Notes: a model not told the origin generated them from the sequence alone. A DNA stretch of 64,000 nt from Neobacillus massiliamazoniensis (GCF_001048695.1 NZ_CVRB01000004.1:372001-436000), one strand, 5' to 3'; shown: positions 38,756-48,736, counted from the first letter of the stretch. Program-made: numbers and translations.

Positions 38756-40104
38756 TCGATTCGCTCTCCTTTTATATTGTGCACTTTACAATAAAGACTG
38801 CCATCTGATAATTGAATTTGAATGGATTCATCTTCTTTCACCTGTTTGATACTTTTCACAAGCTGATCATTTTCTCTATATACAAGACTAAATCCTCTTT
38901 CCATGATTCGTAACGGGCTGAGAGCCTGTAGTGTTGAAAGTACCCTATCAAATTCCGTTTGGTTTTTAGAGAGAATTTGCAGCATTGCTCTTTTTAAGTC
39001 CTTTTCGGAGCGGGCCAAACGATTTTCTGCTTCTTGAATTGCTTCGTTTGGATGGTTCCGCAATAACTGTTTATGGAGCTTTTCAAGCTGTCCTTTTTTA
39101 AGTTCAGACAGTCTGGATGCTCCCCGAACAAGCATTTCCGTCAACTTATCAATTTGTTCAAGCTTTTGCTCATATAGACGATGTGGGTAACGGAACGCGT
39201 ACGATTTCCGCACACGACTTAGCCTATTTTTTTCCAAACGAAATTTTTCATTCATGGCTCGGATCAAACGGGTTTGCCTCTGCAAAATTCTTTCCATTAG
39301 CTCCTCAATATGTGGTACTGCCATTTCTGCTGCAGCTGTCGGAGTCGGAGCCCTTAAGTCAGCAACAAAATCAGCAATGGTAAAATCCGTCTCATGACCA
39401 ACAGCGGAGATAATGGGAACGTTTGAAGCATAAATAGCCCTGGCTACTAGCTCCTCGTTAAAACCCCATAGCTCCTCAATCGAGCCACCTCCGCGACCTA
39501 CAATTAATACGTCGATTTCAGCCATTTTATTTGCCTTTTCAATCGCCTTTACAATCGAGGGAGCAGCGTTTTCTCCCTGAACGAGTGCAGGAAATACAAG
39601 AATCTTCGTAATTGGAAAGCGTCTTTTGATGGTTGTAATAATATCGCGAATTGCAGCACCGGTTGGCGAGGTGATGACACCAACGGTTTTAGGGTATAAA
39701 GGGATTGGCTTTTTCCTTTCACGTGCGAATAAGCCTTCTTGTTCTAGTCTTTTTTTCAGCTGTTCATAGGCTAAGAATAACTCCCCAATCCCGTCAGGCT
39801 GCATTTCTTTAATATAAATCTGATATTGCCCGCTGGGTTCATAAACGGTGATATCACCTTTGACAATCACCTTCATCCCGTTTTTTGGAGAAAACTTCAT
39901 GAAGCGTGATTGACTAGAGAACATAACGGCAAGAATGCGAGCTTTTTCATCCTTTAAAGTGAAGTACATATGTCCACTTGAATGCTGTTTAAAGTTCGAA
40001 ATTTCACCTCTAACGTGAATATCGACTAAATGAGGGTCTGCATCAAATTTTCTTTTTATGTATTTCGTTAGCGCGGTTACTGATAAATACTTGTGTTCCT
40101 GCAT
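38752..40104 (-). CDS. xseA: Exodeoxyribonuclease VII large subunit
   Basis: Catalytic subunit that degrades single-stranded DNA to oligonucleotides. An OB-fold nucleic-acid-binding domain lies at residues 5-100 ([23 protein letters not shown]), the catalytic domain at about 120-320 ([38 protein letters not shown]) and a coiled-coil C-terminus follows. I choose ATG 40104, 450 residues, because GAGGAG lies 6 bases before it; the in-frame extension to 40173 runs into a repeat. Confidence 0.94.
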   Translation of the reverse strand: MQEHKYLSVTALTKYIKRKFDADPHLVDIHVRGEISNFKQHSSGHMYFTLKDEKARILAVMFSSQSRFMKFSPKNGMKVIVKGDITVYEPSGQYQIYIKEMQPDGIGELFLAYEQLKKRLEQEGLFARERKKPIPLYPKTVGVITSPTGAAIRDIITTIKRRFPITKILVFPALVQGENAAPSIVKAIEKANKMAEIDVLIVGRGGGSIEELWGFNEELVARAIYASNVPIISAVGHETDFTIADFVADLRAPTPTAAAEMAVPHIEELMERILQRQTRLIRAMNEKFRLEKNRLSRVRKSYAFRYPHRLYEQKLEQIDKLTEMLVRGASRLSELKKGQLEKLHKQLLRNHPNEAIQEAENRLARSEKDLKRAMLQILSKNQTEFDRVLSTLQALSPLRIMERGFSLVYRENDQLVKSIKQVKEDESIQIQLSDGSLYCKVHNIKGERIE

Positions 40105-40127
40105 ATGATCTCCTCTTTGAACAATAT

Positions 40128-40175
40128 AAGAAAAGCGGAAGGCGCCTTTAAATGGACAATTCTCGAAGTCCAATG
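40128..40175. repeat. Dispersed intergenic repeat, family 1, minimal copy
   Basis: AAGAAAAGCGGAAGGCGCC is joined almost directly to TGGACAATTCTCGAAGTCCA: the two tips of the longer copies with the middle missing. It lies between folD and xseA. Further on, GTCCTTATCT (40206) and AGATAAGGAC (40277) are a 10-bp inverted pair 61 bases apart. Confidence 0.7.
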
Positions 40176-40376
40176 ATATCTAAATTCTGATTTTATAAAA
40201 AAACTGTCCTTATCTATATTTATTTAGTCCCTGTTCTTATCTTCTAGGATGGAATAGGCACATAAATTGAAATAAAAGATAAGGACAAATTCTTATTTTC
40301 ACTATTATAATCAGCCCATGTATAAGAGCATGAAAAATTTTTCACATAGTTTTACGCGTAATCAAACAGGTTTAAA

Positions 40377-41231
40377 CTAAATAGAACCAGCATTCTTTGC
40401 AGATTTAACTGTATTAAACATCAGCATTGTGATAGTCATCGGTCCAACTCCCTTTGGAACAGGGGTTATAAACCCGGCTTTTTCACTCACATCTGCAAAG
40501 GACACATCTCCACAAAGCTTTCCGGTTTCATCGCGATTTATTCCAACATCAATGACAACTGCGCCTTCTTTTATATGGTCAGCCTTAATAAAATTCGGAA
40601 TTCCCACTGCAGCGACGAGAATATCTGCTTGAGTTGTATGTAACAGTAAATCTTTTGTTTTGGAGTGACAATAGGTTACGGTTGCATTTTGATTCAGTAA
40701 TAATTGTCCTACCGGTTTACCAACAATATTACTTCTCCCCACCACTACCACATTTTTCCCAGAAACTGAAACACCCGTTTCCTCTAATAGGACCATAATT
40801 CCATATGGAGTACAAGGTAAGAATGAATCTTGTCCTGTCATCATCCTGCCAATATTGATTGGATGAAAACCGTCAACATCCTTAACAGGATTGATTGATT
40901 CAATTACCTTTTTTTCGTTGATATGCTTTGGAATAGGCAGTTGTACTAGGATACCATGAATGCTCTGGTCGTTATTTAATTCATTAATTTTTGAAAGTAA
41001 TTCCCCTTCAGAAACAGTTTCCGGGAATTCAATTAATAAGGAGTGCATTCCAAGATCTTGGCATGCTTTTTGTTTGTTATTTACATATGTTCTTGATGCA
41101 TGATTATTTCCGACAAGGATTACGGCCAAACCTGGTGTTATTCCCGTCTCTTTTAATTTTAGAACTTCTTTTGCTATCTCTACTCTTTTTTTCGCTGCAA
41201 TTTCTTTTCCATCAATGATTTTCGCTGTCAT
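40377..41231 (-). CDS. folD: Methylenetetrahydrofolate dehydrogenase/cyclohydrolase
   Basis: Bifunctional one-carbon enzyme: 5,10-methylene-THF to 10-formyl-THF with NADP+. It has [18 protein letters not shown] (catalytic Lys), [29 protein letters not shown] in pieces, and the nucleotide site [12 protein letters not shown] place the start at ATG 41231 ([12 protein letters not shown]) behind AAAGGGGAAAA; 284 residues. It follows nusB by 36 bases. Confidence 0.95.
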   Translation of the reverse strand: MTAKIIDGKEIAAKKRVEIAKEVLKLKETGITPGLAVILVGNNHASRTYVNNKQKACQDLGMHSLLIEFPETVSEGELLSKINELNNDQSIHGILVQLPIPKHINEKKVIESINPVKDVDGFHPINIGRMMTGQDSFLPCTPYGIMVLLEETGVSVSGKNVVVVGRSNIVGKPVGQLLLNQNATVTYCHSKTKDLLLHTTQADILVAAVGIPNFIKADHIKEGAVVIDVGINRDETGKLCGDVSFADVSEKAGFITPVPKGVGPMTITMLMFNTVKSAKNAGSI

Positions 41232-41267
41232 AATTTTCCCCTTTTTCAAGAGAACCCAATCAGACAC

Positions 41268-41657
41268 TTAAAGCTTTTGTTTCACTTTTGATAAAACACC
41301 ATTAATAAACCGGCTCGATTGGTCATCTCCGAATATTTTGGCAATTTCAATAGCTTCATCCAAAACGACATTTTCAGGTACTTCATTTTTGGCATATTTC
41401 AATTCGTATGCAGCAATTCTTAACAGGTTTCGGTCGACTGTTGCTAAACGATCCATCGTCCATTTTTCAAGGTTTTCAATAATTAACTGATCAATTTCTT
41501 CTTTATGCTCAATAACGCCAAATACGATTCGATTTAAATATTCGTCACCTTCCTTCCCCTCTAAAACATGATCGATTGCGAAAGCGGGATCTGTATTGCT
41601 GACATCGATTTGAAAAAGAGCCTGTAAAGCTTTTTCCCTAGCTGTTCTTCTTTTCAT
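41268..41657 (-). CDS. nusB: Transcription antitermination factor NusB
   Basis: Helical RNA-binding factor that with NusE binds boxA of rRNA leaders. It starts KRRTAREKALQALFQID and has VDRNLLRIAAYELKY and ENVVLDEAIEIAKIFGDDQSSRFINGVL in pieces. 129 residues. First of nusB-folD; a dispersed repeat separates it from yqhY. Confidence 0.94.
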   Translation of the reverse strand: MKRRTAREKALQALFQIDVSNTDPAFAIDHVLEGKEGDEYLNRIVFGVIEHKEEIDQLIIENLEKWTMDRLATVDRNLLRIAAYELKYAKNEVPENVVLDEAIEIAKIFGDDQSSRFINGVLSKVKQKL

Positions 41658-41746
41658 TATACCTTTAACTCCTTTATAGAAATGAACTTATTTTTGTCAA
41701 ATTATTATACAGTTAATCGTAAAAAACTTTATTAACGCTTATATAG

Positions 41747-41987
41747 GATGTGTTAAACTTGTCTGTTAATTTGCGCTCAAGAAGCGAGCATCCGCGGGCG
41801 TTCCGGGGAGCCTCCTCGGCCCTTGAGCGCCTGTGGGGTCTCACCTGCCCCGTACTCCCACAGGACGTTGAATCAGCATCTTTGAATCTACACCGCACGA
41901 AGGAAATGCGATAGCATTTTCGAGGATCTCGCGCCTTCCGCTCCAATCAACAGAGTTTTAAAAATCAACAATGACCTTTAACACAGC
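41747..41987 (-). repeat. About 240-bp GC-rich dispersed repeat, family 2, copy 2
   Basis: Begins GGATGTGTTAAACTTGTC and ends TTTAACACAGC with the same core as copy 1 in the same orientation. It interrupts the usual yqhY-nusB neighbourhood. The 507-base gap 41658-42164 otherwise holds a fragment of family 1 (ATGCGGAAGACGCCC at about 42037) and the yqhY terminator. Confidence 0.8.
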
Positions 41988-42128
41988 AAACATATAAAAA
42001 GATAATAGCATAACTAAAAGAGATTCGCACATAGAAATGCGGAAGACGCCCATTTAGCGATGTATGTCCTTGATTGCTCCTTCGAAGATAATAATGGAAA
42101 CATGAGAAAATAATTATTAAGAAAAAGC

Positions 42129-42160
42129 GAAAACCAAAGGAGTGATTCCTTTGGTTTTCT
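42129..42160 (-). terminator. Terminator of the acc-yqhY operon
   Basis: GAAAACCAAAGGA and TCCTTTGGTTTTC form a perfect 13-bp stem with a 5-base loop just after the yqhY stop; a T-rich run follows on the minus strand. Confidence 0.85.
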
Positions 42161-42164
42161 CATT

Positions 42165-42572
42165 CTACATTTCCTGATCAGTTTCTGGTTCGATCATTTT
42201 CGCCTCAAACTGAACGCCAACTACATGAATGTTTACTTCCTCTGCATCGAGTGCCGTCATATTCAGCAATGCCTGACGAATATTGTCCTGTATCTTCTGG
42301 GCTACAGATGGAATGGAAACTCCGAACTTCATTAAGCAATATACATCCACAGTAATTCCCGACTCAGTCAGCTCTACTTTGACGCCTTTACCATGATTTT
42401 TCTTTCCTAATCGCTCGACAACGCCAGTGGCAAAATTGCCGCGCATCCCAGCTACTCCCTCGACTTCAGAAGCAGCAATTCCGGCAATTACTTCAATTAC
42501 TTCTGGAGCAATTTCAACCTTACCATGTCCGCTATTTTCTTGCTCCATTTCCAAGATATTAAATTCACTCAT
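42165..42572 (-). CDS. yqhY: Asp23/Gls24 family envelope stress protein (YqhY)
   Basis: A 135-residue protein with the DUF322 core: VIAGIAASEVEGVAGMRGNF, VDVYCLMKFGVSIPSVAQKIQDNIRQAL in pieces. In Bacillus it is cotranscribed with accB-accC and affects acetyl-CoA carboxylase activity. Here it follows accC by 20 bases and ends the operon. No signal peptide. Confidence 0.93.
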   Translation of the reverse strand: MSEFNILEMEQENSGHGKVEIAPEVIEVIAGIAASEVEGVAGMRGNFATGVVERLGKKNHGKGVKVELTESGITVDVYCLMKFGVSIPSVAQKIQDNIRQALLNMTALDAEEVNIHVVGVQFEAKMIEPETDQEM

Positions 42573-42592
42573 CCTAGCTCACCTCCAGATTT

Positions 42593-43948
42593 TTAGTTAG
42601 ACTTCATCACATCGTGCAGTTCGAGAAACTTCGTATTGAACCTACCTTCAACAAACTTTTCGTGCTCGAGCAACTTTAGATGAAACGGAATCGTCGTGTG
42701 AATGCCTTCAACAATAAATTCGCTTAATGCACGTTTCATCCTTGAAATGGCTTCATCTCTGCTGCTACCGTACGTAATCACCTTTGCAATCATCGAATCG
42801 TAGTATGGTGGAATTGTATACCCTGGATAAGCAGCAGAATCAACACGTACACCTAATCCTCCAGGAGGAAGATACATTTTGATTTTCCCAGCAGAAGGCA
42901 TAAAATTCTTTTCAGGATTTTCCGCATTGATTCGGCATTCGATTGCCCAGCCAGTAAAAGTAACATCCTGCTGTTTTAACGTCAATTTCTCACCTGAAGC
43001 AACTCGAATTTGCTCTTTAATAAGATCCATTCCCGTTACCAGTTCGGTGACAGGATGCTCCACCTGAATTCTAGTGTTCATTTCCATAAAATAAAATTTA
43101 CGATTGCGGTAGTCATAAATAAATTCTACCGTGCCGGCACCTGAATAAGCAACAGCCTTTGCCGCTTTTACCGCTGCATTTCCCATCTCTTCACGTATTT
43201 CACCATCTAATGCTGGAGATGGCGTTTCTTCTAAAAGCTTCTGAAGCCTGCGCTGAATGGAACAATCCCTCTCACCTAAATGAATGGTATTTCCATATGA
43301 ATCTGCAAGGACTTGAATTTCGACATGTCTAAAGTCCTCAATATACTTTTCTATGTAAACACCAGGATTTCCGAATGCAGTTAATGCTTCCTGCTGGGTT
43401 ATATTGATTCCTTTAATTAATTCTTGTTCATTCTTGGCGATGCGAATCCCTTTACCACCACCGCCTGCAGTCGCTTTAATGATGACTGGATATTTTATTT
43501 TTTTTACTAAATCCAAAGCCTCGTCAATATCATTAATAATTCCGGTAGAGCCAGGAACAATTGGAACACCGGCTTCACGCATTGTTTCTCTAGCAATGTC
43601 CTTTGTCCCCATTTTTGTAATCGCCTCTGGACTAGGACCTACGAAGGTAATATTACATTCACGGCACAATTCAGCAAAATCTGCATTTTCCGCTAAAAAA
43701 CCGTAACCAGGGTGAATAGCTTCACATCCTGTTAGTTTTGCTACACTAATAATATTTGTAACATTTAAATAACTGTCTTTTGATAGAGTCGGACCTATGC
43801 AATAGGCTTCATCTGCCATTTGAACATGTAAAGCTTCGCGGTCTGCTTCAGAATAAACAGCAACCGACTCTATGCCCATTTCTCGGCATGCGCGAATAAT
43901 CCTAACTGCAATTTCTCCTCTGTTTGCAATTAACAGTTTCTTAATCAT
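42593..43948 (-). CDS. accC: Acetyl-CoA carboxylase, biotin carboxylase subunit
   Basis: ATP-grasp enzyme that carboxylates biotin on AccB. It has the N-terminal [22 protein letters not shown], the glycine-rich ATP loop [14 protein letters not shown], the [15 protein letters not shown] segment and [13 protein letters not shown] (catalytic region). 451 residues, full length. Between accB (15 bases) and yqhY. It belongs to fatty acid synthesis, but could also supply carboxybiotin for the propionyl-type carboxyltransferase MmdA if that lacks its own partner. Confidence 0.95.
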   Translation of the reverse strand: MIKKLLIANRGEIAVRIIRACREMGIESVAVYSEADREALHVQMADEAYCIGPTLSKDSYLNVTNIISVAKLTGCEAIHPGYGFLAENADFAELCRECNITFVGPSPEAITKMGTKDIARETMREAGVPIVPGSTGIINDIDEALDLVKKIKYPVIIKATAGGGGKGIRIAKNEQELIKGINITQQEALTAFGNPGVYIEKYIEDFRHVEIQVLADSYGNTIHLGERDCSIQRRLQKLLEETPSPALDGEIREEMGNAAVKAAKAVAYSGAGTVEFIYDYRNRKFYFMEMNTRIQVEHPVTELVTGMDLIKEQIRVASGEKLTLKQQDVTFTGWAIECRINAENPEKNFMPSAGKIKMYLPPGGLGVRVDSAAYPGYTIPPYYDSMIAKVITYGSSRDEAISRMKRALSEFIVEGIHTTIPFHLKLLEHEKFVEGRFNTKFLELHDVMKSN

Positions 43949-43963
43949 CCTGTTTATCGCTCC

Positions 43964-44470
43964 TTATTCGGGCTTTACTAAAAATAATGGCTGCCCGTAT
44001 TCAACTAATTGTCCATTTTTAACAAGTACTTCGACAATTTCTCCATTAACTTCTGCTTCAATTTCATTAAAGAGTTTCATCGCTTCCACAATACAAACGA
44101 TCGAATCTTTAGAAACCTTGGACCCTGCTTTAACATATGCATCTGTATCAGGTGTTGGCGAAGCATAGAAGGTTCCAACCATTGGAGAAGTAATTTTGTG
44201 TAAATCTGTCTCTGTTTGGTTATTAACCACAGGCTGCGTTGTTTCCACTGCAACACTCGGTGCAACAGGTTGTGCCTGAACGACAGGTGCTTCGTGAATT
44301 GCAGGAATTGCTTCAACAGCTGTTTGCATAGCTGGTTGGACTGCCGTCACAAGTTGGGCTCCATACTTTTTCATTTTAATTTTCGAGCCTTCATTTTCGT
44401 ATACAAATTCATCAATACTTGACTGGTCGACCAATTTTATCAATTCGCGAATCTCTTGAACTTTTAACAT
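43964..44470 (-). CDS. accB: Biotin carboxyl carrier protein of acetyl-CoA carboxylase
   Basis: Carries biotin between carboxylase and transferase. Residues 1-35 are the AccB N-terminal domain ([19 protein letters not shown]), followed by an Ala/Val/Pro/Gln linker and the biotinyl domain with EAMKLFNEI, where Lys132 is biotinylated. 168 residues. First gene of accB-accC-yqhY, with a long 5' leader. Confidence 0.95.
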   Translation of the reverse strand: MLKVQEIRELIKLVDQSSIDEFVYENEGSKIKMKKYGAQLVTAVQPAMQTAVEAIPAIHEAPVVQAQPVAPSVAVETTQPVVNNQTETDLHKITSPMVGTFYASPTPDTDAYVKAGSKVSKDSIVCIVEAMKLFNEIEAEVNGEIVEVLVKNGQLVEYGQPLFLVKPE

Positions 44471-44679
44471 TGAGTAACACTCCTTGAACTACTAAATTTG
44501 CTAAATCATTGAACGTTTCTAACAATCTGGCTTCAATACATTAGGTTCGAGAGGCTTCCGTTTTCTTTAAACGATTAGAAAGTATAACTTTTTCTTCGAT
44601 ATCTGTCCAGCTTATTGTCTCAGAAATTAGTGGACTTGTTTAAACGGGAGCTTGTTCTTTATTATGACTAGCTATTAAT

Positions 44680-44709
44680 ACTATACGATAATACCTTGTT
44701 AAAATTCAA
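44680..44709 (-). promoter_or_regulatory. Candidate sigma-A promoter of accB
   Basis: Minus-strand TTGAAT (-35) and TATAGT (-10) are 18 bases apart. This would give a leader of about 200 bases before accB. The 415-base gap 44471-44885 shows otherwise only the spoIIIA terminator; I see no recognisable riboswitch in the leader. Confidence 0.45.
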
Positions 44710-44837
44710 TAATCTAAATTGGAAACGCTTCTACACTTTAGTATTAACGTCTACCTTCATCATAATATTTTTCGCAGTAAAAGTGAAATATATATTGGTT
44801 AATGACTTGAAATCGTATTTAAAACAACAAAGGGCCT

Positions 44838-44872
44838 AAAAAAAGAAGGAAAGTGTAACCTTCCCTCCTTTT
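44838..44872 (-). terminator. Terminator of the spoIIIA operon
   Basis: AAAAGGAGGGAAGG pairs with CTTTCCTTCTTTT (including G-T pairs) around a short loop and runs into seven T on the minus strand, just after spoIIIAH. Confidence 0.75.
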
Positions 44873-44885
44873 AACCAGATATTTT

Positions 44886-45446
44886 TTATTTTGATGGTGA
44901 GAACTCTACCGCAACATAATTGGTTTCACCAATTTCACTTTTTACCTTTTGGATGATTTGGTTAGCCTCTGAACGAGATGGCGTTTTCTTAGATTTCACC
45001 GTAACCAATACCTTGCTGCCATCTGCTCTTACTAAGGCATCCTCATATCCCATGGAGCGAATTAAGGTTTCAAGAATTTCTTCTTTTTGTGCTGTTTCTG
45101 TTAATTTTTGCATTTGATCTCTTGCTTTACTGCGTTCTTCTGGAGAAAGGTCAGTAGATGCCACGACGGTAGTTAAATCCGCTTTCAATTCACTTCTTTG
45201 TTCCTCCAACTTTAGACGGAGTGCTTCAAACTCATCATCACCTGATACTTGGGATACAACTGTTTTTCCATTTTTTGCGTCAGTTTTATTATTTCCTTGT
45301 TTCTGATTCACTTGATTATTAGTTTTTTGTTCGACCGATGCGATTGTATTGCTTTTTTTCTCTGGAGAAGTAATGTAATAAATGGATAAGACAACTACTA
45401 AACTTAACATGGTTAATAACCAAACTGTTTGTTTCTTCAAAAGCAT
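44886..45446 (-). CDS. spoIIIAH: Stage III sporulation protein AH
   Basis: Mother-cell membrane protein whose outer domain binds SpoIIQ of the forespore and zips the engulfing membranes. One N-terminal membrane helix (about 8-27), a polar Gln/Asn/Lys linker, then the YscJ/FliF-like ring-building domain (about 95-186: ILETLIRSMGYEDALVRADGSKVLVTVKS in pieces). 186 residues. Last gene of the operon. Confidence 0.95.
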   Translation of the reverse strand: MLLKKQTVWLLTMLSLVVVLSIYYITSPEKKSNTIASVEQKTNNQVNQKQGNNKTDAKNGKTVVSQVSGDDEFEALRLKLEEQRSELKADLTTVVASTDLSPEERSKARDQMQKLTETAQKEEILETLIRSMGYEDALVRADGSKVLVTVKSKKTPSRSEANQIIQKVKSEIGETNYVAVEFSPSK

Positions 45447-45460
45447 AATATAGATCCCCC

Positions 45461-46105
45461 TTACTTATTTTTTGGCAATACAGCCACTCGATAACTAGGA
45501 ACTCCCAGGCCCTTTGTAACTGCTTCAACAATTAATTTTTTAATTTGGATATTATCTGCACCACGTGCGACCACGAGTACACTGCGGATCTCAGGCTTCT
45601 TCGTTTCAACTACAATAGGAAGTTCTTTATCACCATTTCGGGTAATGACTAGCTGTTCATTTGTTTCTGAGTCTTGTACCTTTCTTTGCCCACCTTGAGT
45701 ATCGGTTTCTTCTGTTGTTTGTGTTTTTGTTGACTTATTTTTTTCAAGAATCTGCTTATCAGTTGAATCAATGGTTACTACCACTGTTACGTCACTAACT
45801 CCCAGCATTTCCTCTAACGCTTTCTTCAACTGACTCTCATATGACTTTTCATAATCGGTAATCTCTTTATTACCAGAACCCTTTGACGATCCAAATGCCG
45901 GAACATCACTTGTCGGCTGACTATTGGTTTTTGCTGTCGGAAGAGCCGAAGGACTCTTAAATAGGAAATTGCTAATAAGCATGAAGGCTGCACCGAGACA
46001 AAGAATCAGAATCAAATATTTGTTCTTCCCCATTTTCTTTTCGGGTTGTTCATCATTTTTAAGCCATTTTTTCAGCCATGAAAATGGACCTTGATTGTTA
46101 TCCAT
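45461..46105 (-). CDS. spoIIIAG: Stage III sporulation protein AG
   Basis: Forms the large ring of the feeding-tube channel between mother cell and forespore. A membrane helix lies at about 30-50 (KYLILILCLGAAFMLISNFLF), then a ring-building domain with ALEEMLGVSDVTVVVTIDST. I choose ATG 46105 (214 residues), overlapping spoIIIAF by 8 bases; an earlier in-frame TTG at 46129 lacks a ribosome binding site since the GGGGGG stands after it. Confidence 0.93.
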   Translation of the reverse strand: MDNNQGPFSWLKKWLKNDEQPEKKMGKNKYLILILCLGAAFMLISNFLFKSPSALPTAKTNSQPTSDVPAFGSSKGSGNKEITDYEKSYESQLKKALEEMLGVSDVTVVVTIDSTDKQILEKNKSTKTQTTEETDTQGGQRKVQDSETNEQLVITRNGDKELPIVVETKKPEIRSVLVVARGADNIQIKKLIVEAVTKGLGVPSYRVAVLPKNK

Positions 46106-46727
46106 TATCTTTGTTGATCCCCCCTTCAATCGTGACGTCTACTGTTTTAATTGATACATTCCATTTCTCCGAAAGATATGCCGCGATTTTTTCAGTTTCT
46201 CCTGATGAGTTTTTTGATGGAAGAGGCTTATCTTTATTAATTTCAATTGGCTTAATCGCTTCGATTGTCGCTGCTTGTTTTTTTGGACTCTTCAAAAGAA
46301 CGGTCACTTTTTGGAGGTTGTCGGGAAATGCTTGGTCACTTTTATCGTTTGTTGCAATCTCTATTTTGTCTATCTCCAGTCCGTATTGATCCATCAACTC
46401 CTTCGCAACATCCTTTTTCAGCTGGACAGCCATTGTTTCTAAAATATATGCATGTTGGGAGGCTTGTATTTCTTTTTTCTTTAAATCTATTAAATTTTTT
46501 ATATTTTTTTCACCTGGTGCTTGAAATAAGGGCAAATTCGCAAGATTTGTTTCAAAATCCTTCGAAAGTAGTTTAAAGACAGGGGTAAGGATAATGGCAA
46601 TTAATAGCAATCCGGTAACCATTTTCGTATACTTTCGCATACTAGTATTCGGCAGAAGCATATCAATTACGGTAGCTAAAAGGATAAATAGGATGATATT
46701 TGTAACCCATTCTTTCAAAAAATCCAT
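46098..46727 (-). CDS. spoIIIAF: Stage III sporulation protein AF
   Basis: Two N-terminal membrane helices (about 5-24 and 34-52) and a soluble C-terminal domain (ILETMAVQLKKDVAKELMDQYG, GGINKDNG end). Start chosen at ATG 46727 (209 residues; MDFLKEWVTNIILFILLATV) behind AGGGGTGGGG; a GTG three codons upstream is possible. Confidence 0.93.
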   Translation of the reverse strand: MDFLKEWVTNIILFILLATVIDMLLPNTSMRKYTKMVTGLLLIAIILTPVFKLLSKDFETNLANLPLFQAPGEKNIKNLIDLKKKEIQASQHAYILETMAVQLKKDVAKELMDQYGLEIDKIEIATNDKSDQAFPDNLQKVTVLLKSPKKQAATIEAIKPIEINKDKPLPSKNSSGETEKIAAYLSEKWNVSIKTVDVTIEGGINKDNG

Positions 46728-46738
46728 TTTCCCCACCC

Positions 46739-47938
46739 CTATCGCATCATCATCGTTAAATTTCCTGCTGCAACAATAACCGTAATACTTAGAAAAAACA
46801 TGAGGGACACGATACCAAGTGCCGCAAAAACGTAAATAACACTCTTACTGATAATATCCAGGCAGGTAATCACTGGGCCCCCTCCTATTGGTTGGAGAAT
46901 CGCAGCTGCAAATTTATAGATAAAAGCAATCATTAAAATTTTAATTGCTGGAAAGGCAACTATAATGAGGAGTATGGCCACTCCGGCTATCCCAACTGTA
47001 TTTTTTAAAAGTGACGATGCGCTGACTACCGTATCAGTCGCATCTGTAAAGACCCTTCCGATAACCGGAATGAAATTACCGGTAATAAATTTTGCAGTCC
47101 TGATCGTCACACCATCCGTAACGGCAGTAGAAGCTCCTTGGACAGATACAACGCCAAGGAAGACTGTTAAAAATAGTCCCATCAAACCGATGCTCCAATT
47201 CCTTAAAAGCTGGGCTAATTGAGTTACTTTATACTGATCTGACATCGTACTCACAATGCTCAGAAGGGTAGCTAAAAAGAGGAGGGGAAGAATGATGTAC
47301 TGCATCAATAAACCGCTGGTATTCATTAAAAACAAGATTACGGGATGGAAGAACGCTGCTGAAATAAGTCCACCGGAAGCTGCCATCAAGGCAAGCAGGA
47401 TTGGGATTAGTGCCATCACAAAGGAAATCATGGTTCCTATCGCTTCATTTGTATAGCTAATAGCAATATGAAAACTATTTAATGCGATGATAATCAAAAC
47501 CATATAAACAATTGAATAAGCAACCTTACTGATTGCGCTTGATTCAAATGCATTTTGCATCGATTGGAGAAACATGCTAAAAATTGTTAACATAATTAAC
47601 GAACCAAGCAATTTTCCATTTGCAACAAACTCTTGAAAGACAAATTTTAAAATTCCCTTCCCCCATTCTTGAAAAGAAAATTTTTTCTCTCCCTTAACAA
47701 AATCAACTAAGCTCCCTTTCTGACTTTCTGGCAGGAAGCCCCCATATTTATTTGTGATATCCTCCCAAAATTGCGTTAGCTCAGACAAATCTAAAGATTT
47801 TATTTGAGTATCGACTAATTCTTGAGGAGAAAGAGGCTGAGCGGAATCGTTCGTTTTTTCGGAAGCTTGGACACTTGGAACGGATAAAAAAAAGATTAAG
47901 AGAATGATAAAAGATATAAACTGCAGCCTTTGCTTCAA
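46739..47938 (-). CDS. spoIIIAE: Stage III sporulation protein AE
   Basis: A polytopic membrane protein with an N-terminal signal-like helix (FISFIILLIFFLSVPSVQA) and about seven further hydrophobic segments. It is the most membrane-embedded part of the SpoIIIA export apparatus. 399 residues. The start is TTG at 47938 with AGAGGTG 6 bases upstream. Confidence 0.94.
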   Translation of the reverse strand: MKQRLQFISFIILLIFFLSVPSVQASEKTNDSAQPLSPQELVDTQIKSLDLSELTQFWEDITNKYGGFLPESQKGSLVDFVKGEKKFSFQEWGKGILKFVFQEFVANGKLLGSLIMLTIFSMFLQSMQNAFESSAISKVAYSIVYMVLIIIALNSFHIAISYTNEAIGTMISFVMALIPILLALMAASGGLISAAFFHPVILFLMNTSGLLMQYIILPLLFLATLLSIVSTMSDQYKVTQLAQLLRNWSIGLMGLFLTVFLGVVSVQGASTAVTDGVTIRTAKFITGNFIPVIGRVFTDATDTVVSASSLLKNTVGIAGVAILLIIVAFPAIKILMIAFIYKFAAAILQPIGGGPVITCLDIISKSVIYVFAALGIVSLMFFLSITVIVAAGNLTMMMR

Positions 47939-47964
47939 TGATCACACCTCTTTTTGATATAGAA

Positions 47965-48354
47965 TTAACCGGGAATTAGTTTGATAATGGTCTCGATCAT
48001 AACGGTCAAAATAGGAATGGCCATGGCGAGAATGAGAATTTTACCTGCTAGCTCTATTTTCGAAGCAATTGCTCCTTGGCCCGCATCTTTTGTAATTTGC
48101 GCTGCAAACTCTGCTATATAGGCAATTCCGATGATTTTTAAGATTGTTTCAATATACACCGAATTTACTTTTGCATTTACAGCCAGCTTTTCCAGCATAT
48201 TTATAATTTCGTATATTTTATCAACCAAAAATAGGAAAATTGAACATCCAACAAAAACAATTAATAGGAAGGCAAAATTAGGTTTTTGCTCTTTAATAAT
48301 TAATGAAAGAAATGTCGCAACGAGTGCGATACCTACTATTTTCACGATTTCAAT
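47965..48354 (-). CDS. spoIIIAD: Stage III sporulation protein AD
   Basis: Small membrane protein with four hydrophobic helices, FliQ/FliR-like in topology (VGIALVATFLSLIIKEQKPNFAFLL). The start is uncertain. GTG at 48345 lies 16 bases from the GGGGGG ribosome binding site, too far, while the in-frame ATT at 48354 lies 7 bases from it and would add Met-Glu-Ile. I give the longer form (129 residues); the conservative form is 47965-48345. A structured insert lies upstream. Confidence 0.85.
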   Translation of the reverse strand: MEIVKIVGIALVATFLSLIIKEQKPNFAFLLIVFVGCSIFLFLVDKIYEIINMLEKLAVNAKVNSVYIETILKIIGIAYIAEFAAQITKDAGQGAIASKIELAGKILILAMAIPILTVMIETIIKLIPG

Positions 48355-48381
48355 GGTGCATCCCCCCTTTATCCCGCATTA

Positions 48382-48520
48382 ACGGGCAGTAGTAATACCC
48401 TCACCTCAAGATTGAGTGAAAAGCGAAGAAGATCGGTGTGGGACAACTGCCCGTAAAAACCCGATTGGTTCAACTAACCATCAGTGGGGGATGAAGCACC
48501 CCACTGATGGTTAGTTGAAC
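48382..48520. repeat. Structured non-coding insert between spoIIIAC and spoIIIAD with a perfect 22-bp hairpin
   Basis: 48468-48489 and 48499-48520 are exact inverse complements of each other (22 bp, starting GTTCAACTAACCATCAG) around a 9-base loop. A second inverted pair, ACGGGCAGT (48382) and ACTGCCCGT (48446), encloses a small TCAC/GTGA hairpin. The hairpin begins 2 bases after the spoIIIAC stop. No open frame of note. In B. subtilis spoIIIAC and spoIIIAD are nearly contiguous, so this looks like an inserted element. Confidence 0.85.
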
Positions 48521-48521
48521 T

Positions 48522-48725
48522 TTATTGAAACAAAAATACGGATTTAATTTTTTGAAAAAGATCATCCACAATTGAAGCCACTTGAAATAAAATATAGATA
48601 AAACCAAACAGTGTAACCCACTGCGCATATTCTTTTTTTCCAACCTGGTCAAGTACTGTATGCAAAAAAGCAACGACAATTCCCACTCCTGCTATTTTAA
48701 AAATAATATCCACTTCTAAGCCCAT
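48522..48725 (-). CDS. spoIIIAC: Stage III sporulation protein AC
   Basis: A 67-residue membrane protein with two helices (about 8-25 and 38-57), FliQ-like. The sequence GIVVAFLHTVLDQVGKKEYAQWVTL is nearly invariant in Bacilli. The stop comes right after VFLFQ, next to the inserted hairpin. Confidence 0.95.
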   Translation of the reverse strand: MGLEVDIIFKIAGVGIVVAFLHTVLDQVGKKEYAQWVTLFGFIYILFQVASIVDDLFQKIKSVFLFQ

Positions 48726-48736
48726 TGCTTTTCCCC

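Noticed and set aside
42593..44470. accB-accC as the propionyl-CoA carboxylase partner of mmdA
   Set aside because: AccB/AccC are of the fatty-acid-synthesis type with yqhY, as in all Bacilli; a secondary role is possible but not shown by the sequence.
44471..44680. Riboswitch or FapR site in the accB leader
   Set aside because: I found no conserved aptamer pattern and no convincing FapR palindrome; only a long leader is visible.
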